A stretch of DNA of 10,266 nucleotides, taken from CALAED01 sp937891035 (lineage in GTDB: Bacteria > Actinomycetota > Actinomycetes > Streptosporangiales > Streptosporangiaceae). The notes under the pieces are model-generated. The model was not told where the DNA came from and made no database searches. It worked only from the letters and a program-made list of their open reading frames with translations. This document shows positions 7,464 through 10,266 of the stretch, in pieces; position 1 is the first letter of the stretch; each line of letters begins with the position of its first letter. The position numbers were made by a program, and so were the translations under genes. The stretch spans positions 1-10,266 of the forward strand of contig DASQSZ010000157.1 in assembly GCA_035642125.1 (NCBI GenBank). Reading direction: 5' to 3'.

Positions 7464-7494
7464 GGTCCGGGCGGAGATGGGCTCCGCCCGGACC
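7464..7494 (+). terminator. Strong hairpin after the vWA gene
   Basis: GGTCCGGGCGGAG at 7464-7476 pairs perfectly over 13 bp with CTCCGCCCGGACC at 7482-7494 around the 5-nt loop ATGGG. It starts 18 nt past the TAA of the vWA gene. No T tract follows. Its position and strength make it the likely terminator. Confidence 0.75.
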
Positions 7495-7526
7495 ACCCAC
7501 TCGTGGGTGGTGCCGTGGGGCGCCCC
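7492..7526. repeat. Two further inverted repeats downstream of the terminator hairpin
   Basis: ACCACCCAC at 7492-7500 and GTGGGTGGT at 7503-7511 are perfect 9-bp arms around TC. They share ACC with the 3' arm of the preceding hairpin, so the two folds compete slightly. TGGGGCGCCCCA at 7516-7527 is a perfect 12-bp palindrome just beyond. They may form a backup terminator, or protein sites for the peptidase gene that starts at 7657. Confidence 0.5.
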
Positions 7527-7556
7527 ATCGAGCGGGGATACGACGGTCACGGCGGG

Positions 7557-7576
7557 TTCGGCCAGGTGTGGCCGAA
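7557..7576. promoter_or_regulatory. Inverted repeat TTCGGCCA-GGTG-TGGCCGAA, possible operator
   Basis: Perfect 8-bp arms with a 4-bp spacer lie 80 bp before the TTG start of the Xaa-Pro peptidase gene. The layout suits a repressor or activator site of a dimeric regulator controlling that gene. No regulator gene lies nearby, and I could not identify a convincing -35/-10 pair, so the role is inferred from symmetry and place only. Confidence 0.35.
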
Positions 7577-7645
7577 GTGAGATGTAACTACACCTTGCCG
7601 TCATTCCTGAAAACTGCCGCGATAGGGGGAGTTTCTCTCACCCCT

Positions 7646-7650
7646 GGAGG
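7646..7650 (+). promoter_or_regulatory. Ribosome-binding site that selects a TTG start
   Basis: GGAGG lies 6 nt before TTG 7657. The next in-frame ATG at 7684 has no such site and would remove most of the basic region of the signal peptide, so TTG is preferred. Confidence 0.75.
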
Positions 7651-7656
7651 TACGGC

Positions 7657-9633
7657 TTGTCCAGGCAACCCCTGAAGAAGCCCATGCGGTCGGCGCTCGC
7701 GCTCGCGGCGGCGACGGTGACCGCCGCCGCGTTGACGACGGCGACCGGTGTCGCGGGCGCGGCCGCGGCGCCACAGATCGAGGTCGCGGACGGCGTGACG
7801 CAGCCGATCTTCTCCTACGCCGACGCGATCCGCGAGCACGTGTTCGTCGAAAGCCCGGTCGACACCGACGGCGACGGCAAGCGCGACCGCGTGAACGTGG
7901 ACATCATCCGGCCCAAGGAGACCCAGCAGGGCCTCAAGGTCCCGGTGATCATGGATGAGAGCCCGTACTACGACAACCTCGGCCGCGGGAACGAATCCGA
8001 GCGAAAGACGTATGACGCCAATGGGAACCCGCTCAAGTTCCCGCTGTTCTACGACAACTACTTCGTACCCAGGGGGTATGCGTTCCTCGCCGTCGACATG
8101 GTGGGCACCACCCGATCCGACGGCTGCCCGACCAGCGGCGGAAAAGGCGACGTGCTCGGCGGCAAAGCCGTCATCGACTGGCTGAACGGCCGCGCGCGGG
8201 CGTTCCGGCCCGACGGCAGCCGCGTCAAGGCGACGTGGACGACCGGCAAGGTCGGCATGATCGGCAAGTCCTACGACGGGACGTTGCCGAACGCGGTCGC
8301 GGCTACGGGCGTCAAGGGCCTCGTCACGATCGTCCCGATCTCGGCGATCAGCAGCTGGTACGACTACAGCAGGATGAACGGCGTCAACTACTTCGTCGAC
8401 GAGGAGCCCTTCCTCGCCAACGTCGTCGACACCGACCCGCCGGAAAAGTGCGCGGCGGTCAACGCCGCCATGGACGTCGAAGAGGACGACGAGACCGGCA
8501 ACTACAACGCGTTCTGGGACGAACGCAACTACCGCGAGGGCACCATCGCCCGGGCCGACAGGGTCAGGGCCAGCGTGTTCGCCGTGCACACAGTCAATGA
8601 CCTGAACGTCAAGGCCAACCATTTCTCGACGTGGTGGCGGGCGCTGGCCGCGAACGGCGTGCCGCGCAAGGTGTGGATCGCGCAGTACGGCCACGTCGAC
8701 CCGTTCGACTTCCGCCGCGACGTGTGGGTCAACACCCTCCACCAGTGGTTCGACTTCTGGCTCCAGGGCGTGCCCAACGACGTCATGCGACAGCCGCGCG
8801 CCGACGTCGAGACCGGGCCCGGCCAGTGGATCACCCAGTCCGACTGGCCCGCGCCCGGCGCCGTGCCGATCACTTTGCGGCCCACGGCCGACGGCTCGCT
8901 CGGGCTAAGGCCGGCCGCGGCCGGGCAGACCGCGACCTACACCGACGCGGCGGGCGACTCCGGCTCCGGCATCGGCGAGGACGACATGGTCGCCGACCCG
9001 ACCACGGCCAAGCCGTACCGGTTGGCCTATGTTTCGGCGCCGATCCCGTCCGACATGCGGCTGTCCGGCACGCCGACCGCCAAGATGCGCGTCAAGCTGG
9101 ACAAACCAACCGCCAACCTGACCGCGCTGCTGGTCGACTATGGCGAGGACACCCGCGTCGACCACCTCGGGCCCGGCTCCGGCATCCGTACGCTGAGCAC
9201 CGAGGACTGCTGGGGCGCGAGCACCCCGACCGACGACGCCTGCTACCGGCAGACGCAGACGAGGACGGCGGAGGCACCGCTCAACGTGGTGGCGCGCGGC
9301 TGGATGGACGCCCAGAACCGCACCTCGCTCAGCAGCCCCACGCCGCTCACGCCGGGCCAGAGCCACCAGATCAACTGGCAGACACTGCCGCATGACTACG
9401 TGTTCAAGGCCGGCCACCGGCTGGGGCTGATCTTCGCCGGGACCGATCTGGACATCAACACTGATACGCCATCGGGCGCGCGGGTGACGGTCGACCTGGC
9501 GGGCAGCGGCATCACCGTACCCCTCGTGATGAGCGGCCCGGCGGCCTCCGCCGTACCCGCGCCGCGGACCACGAGCACCTGGCGCGGCCCGGTCGACGTC
9601 GACCTGCCGCGGCAGCCGCGCCACTTCAAGTAA
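7657..9633 (+). CDS. Secreted Xaa-Pro dipeptidyl-peptidase (S15/CocE-NonD family)
   Basis: This 658-residue serine hydrolase is predicted to release Xaa-Pro dipeptides outside the cell; some relatives are acylases or esterases instead. The rare TTG start is supported by GGAGG 6 nt upstream. Residues 1-38 form a Sec-type signal peptide: a basic start (KKPMR), then an Ala-rich core. The S15 alpha/beta-hydrolase domain spans about 45-370, with nucleophile motif GKSYDG (Ser205), candidate Asp315 in HTVNDLNVK and His346 in YGHVDP. ESPYYD near 101-106 fits the region that helps form the oxyanion hole in this family. DTDGDGKRD at 69-77 looks like a calcium-loop sequence. Residues from about 400 to 640 match the C-terminal jelly-roll domain of the family. 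Length is normal for actinobacterial members and the triad is complete, so it should be active. It stands alone, convergent with the LigD-type gene. Substrate preference cannot be read from the sequence. Confidence 0.9.
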   Translation: MSRQPLKKPMRSALALAAATVTAAALTTATGVAGAAAAPQIEVADGVTQPIFSYADAIREHVFVESPVDTDGDGKRDRVNVDIIRPKETQQGLKVPVIMDESPYYDNLGRGNESERKTYDANGNPLKFPLFYDNYFVPRGYAFLAVDMVGTTRSDGCPTSGGKGDVLGGKAVIDWLNGRARAFRPDGSRVKATWTTGKVGMIGKSYDGTLPNAVAATGVKGLVTIVPISAISSWYDYSRMNGVNYFVDEEPFLANVVDTDPPEKCAAVNAAMDVEEDDETGNYNAFWDERNYREGTIARADRVRASVFAVHTVNDLNVKANHFSTWWRALAANGVPRKVWIAQYGHVDPFDFRRDVWVNTLHQWFDFWLQGVPNDVMRQPRADVETGPGQWITQSDWPAPGAVPITLRPTADGSLGLRPAAAGQTATYTDAAGDSGSGIGEDDMVADPTTAKPYRLAYVSAPIPSDMRLSGTPTAKMRVKLDKPTANLTALLVDYGEDTRVDHLGPGSGIRTLSTEDCWGASTPTDDACYRQTQTRTAEAPLNVVARGWMDAQNRTSLSSPTPLTPGQSHQINWQTLPHDYVFKAGHRLGLIFAGTDLDINTDTPSGARVTVDLAGSGITVPLVMSGPAASAVPAPRTTSTWRGPVDVDLPRQPRHFK

Positions 9634-9659
9634 TTCCGGCAAACCGCTGCGAACCGGTG

Positions 9660-9677
9660 GCGAACAGCGCGAACAGC
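9660..9677. repeat. 9-nt tandem repeat GCGAACAGC, two copies
   Basis: Perfect copies at 9660-9668 and 9669-9677 lie between the peptidase stop and the long inverted repeat. No function is evident. Confidence 0.6.
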
Positions 9678-9680
9678 GCC

Positions 9681-9733
9681 CCGCGGTGGCTCCGGGCGAA
9701 CGACGTCAGGTCGTGCGTCGGGGGCCACCGCGG
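9681..9733. terminator. Bidirectional terminator-like inverted repeat between convergent genes
   Basis: CCGCGGTGGC at 9681-9690 is the exact complement of GCCACCGCGG at 9724-9733. The stem extends to 13 bp on the plus-strand RNA with one U-G pair. The loop holds a second hairpin, ACGAC-GTCAG-GTCGT at 9700-9714. Lying between the stops of two convergent genes (9633 and 9810), it is well placed to end transcription from both sides. There is no T tract. Confidence 0.55.
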
Positions 9734-9752
9734 CGGGCGCGGCGACGCGACC

Positions 9753-9800
9753 GACGCGCGGACGACGCGCGGACGACGCGCGGGGGAGGCGCGGGGGAGG
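9753..9800. repeat. Two adjoining tandem repeats with 11-nt period
   Basis: GACGCGCGGAC occurs at 9753-9763 and 9764-9774, with a third partial copy to 9783. CGCGGGGGAGG then occurs at 9779-9789 and 9790-9800. The two families overlap and share the same 11-nt spacing. The block sits just downstream of the LigD-type stop codon and is noncoding in that gene's frame. Confidence 0.7.
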
Positions 9801-9809
9801 CCGTGGCGG

Positions 9810-10266
9810 TCAGTGCGACTCGGGTCCGCCCCGGGCCTTGCTCGGCTGGACCCGCATCGGCTCGCCGGGCATTTTCGGATAGTTCGGCGGATAGGGCATG
9901 TCGCCGAGGCCGCGTTCGGCCTCGTCTGTGGCGGCCATCTCCAGCAGCGGCTCCAGCGAGAACGCCGCGTCGTCGATGGCCGCGTGGACGTCGCCGACCG
10001 CGGCGAACCTGGCCGGCATGGTGGCGATCGTGAACTGCTCCGGCTCGATCTCGGGCAGCTCGTCCCACGTCACCGGGGCCGATACCGGGGCGTGCGGCCG
10101 GGGCCGCACGCTGTAAGCGGAGGCGATCGTACGGTCGCGGGCGTTTTGGTTGAAGTCGATGAAGACCTTCTCGCCGCGCTCTTCCTTCCACCATTTCGTG
10201 GTCACCCGGTCGGGCATTCGCCGCTCCAGCTCGCGCCCGAAGGCCAGCGCGGCGCGGCGTACCTCG
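9810..10266 (-). CDS. ligD: LigD-type polymerase/primase domain protein, C-terminal part (cut by window edge)
   Basis: The gene encodes the C-terminal 152 residues of a polymerase domain of the archaeo-eukaryotic primase type. This domain acts with Ku and an ATP-dependent ligase in bacterial nonhomologous end joining, where it fills ends and can add ribonucleotides. The frame stays open to 10266, so the 5' end lies outside; the internal ATG at 10217 is not the start, because family-like sequence (AALAFGRELERR) continues upstream of it. Recognisable pieces are TTKWWKEERG, FIDFNQNARDRT and AYSVRPRP. The Asp of FIDFNQ (codon 10155-10157) corresponds to the third metal-binding Asp of the family; the other two lie beyond the edge. 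The protein ends soon after PPNYPKMPGEP, with no ligase or nuclease domain following. It is therefore either the stand-alone actinobacterial form or the C-terminal end of a fusion. The symbol is given by domain similarity. Confidence 0.9.
   Translation of the reverse strand, partial: EVRRAALAFGRELERRMPDRVTTKWWKEERGEKVFIDFNQNARDRTIASAYSVRPRPHAPVSAPVTWDELPEIEPEQFTIATMPARFAAVGDVHAAIDDAAFSLEPLLEMAATDEAERGLGDMPYPPNYPKMPGEPMRVQPSKARGGPESH

Noticed and set aside
5055..7604. An 849-codon open frame on the minus strand across the vWA gene
   Set aside because: It is the antisense shadow of a clearly recognisable vWA protein. Its translation is Gly/Arg/Val-rich with no domain, and long shadows are expected at this base composition.

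Overview
The window is high-GC DNA with GGAGG ribosome-binding sites, one TTG start, many secreted proteins and a stand-alone LigD-type polymerase domain. Together these point to an actinobacterium, probably a filamentous one. I cannot name a genus from the sequence alone. The content is mostly extracellular hydrolases and surface or secreted proteins, with one DNA-repair gene cut by the right edge.

Layout. Positions 1-135 hold no gene, only a GC-rich hairpin just past the stop of the first minus-strand gene. Positions 136-4813 (minus strand) carry two tandem paralogues of a large secreted protein that resembles the DUF6351 family, with alpha/beta-hydrolase features. The upstream copy (2530-4813) is split by a frameshift near 2854. 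The downstream copy (136-2448) is intact. Positions 4814-5279 form an unusually AT-rich divergent intergenic region, about half G+C where I counted it. It holds a short ORF with a strong Shine-Dalgarno, a possible gene relic and several small repeats. Positions 5280-7445 (plus) encode a secreted von Willebrand factor A protein with two 105-residue Ig-like repeats and a C-terminal region like the 'choice-of-anchor P' family. Consecutive inverted repeats follow. Positions 7657-9633 (plus) encode a secreted S15/CocE-type Xaa-Pro dipeptidyl-peptidase. Positions 9634-9809 are a convergent intergenic region with a long inverted repeat and 11-nt-period tandem repeats. Positions 9810-10266 (minus) are the 3' part of a LigD-type polymerase/primase gene that runs off the window.

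How the genes fit together. The two DUF6351-like genes are on one strand with 82 nt between them and probably form one transcription unit. The vWA and peptidase genes each look like single-gene units separated by hairpins. Nothing in the sequence links the secreted hydrolases to the repair gene. Their common theme is export: four of the five main genes have Sec-type signal peptides. I found no tRNA, rRNA, CRISPR array, intact insertion sequence or clear defence system. The most unusual features are the broken paralogue, the little-studied DUF6351-like pair, and the AT-rich divergent region.
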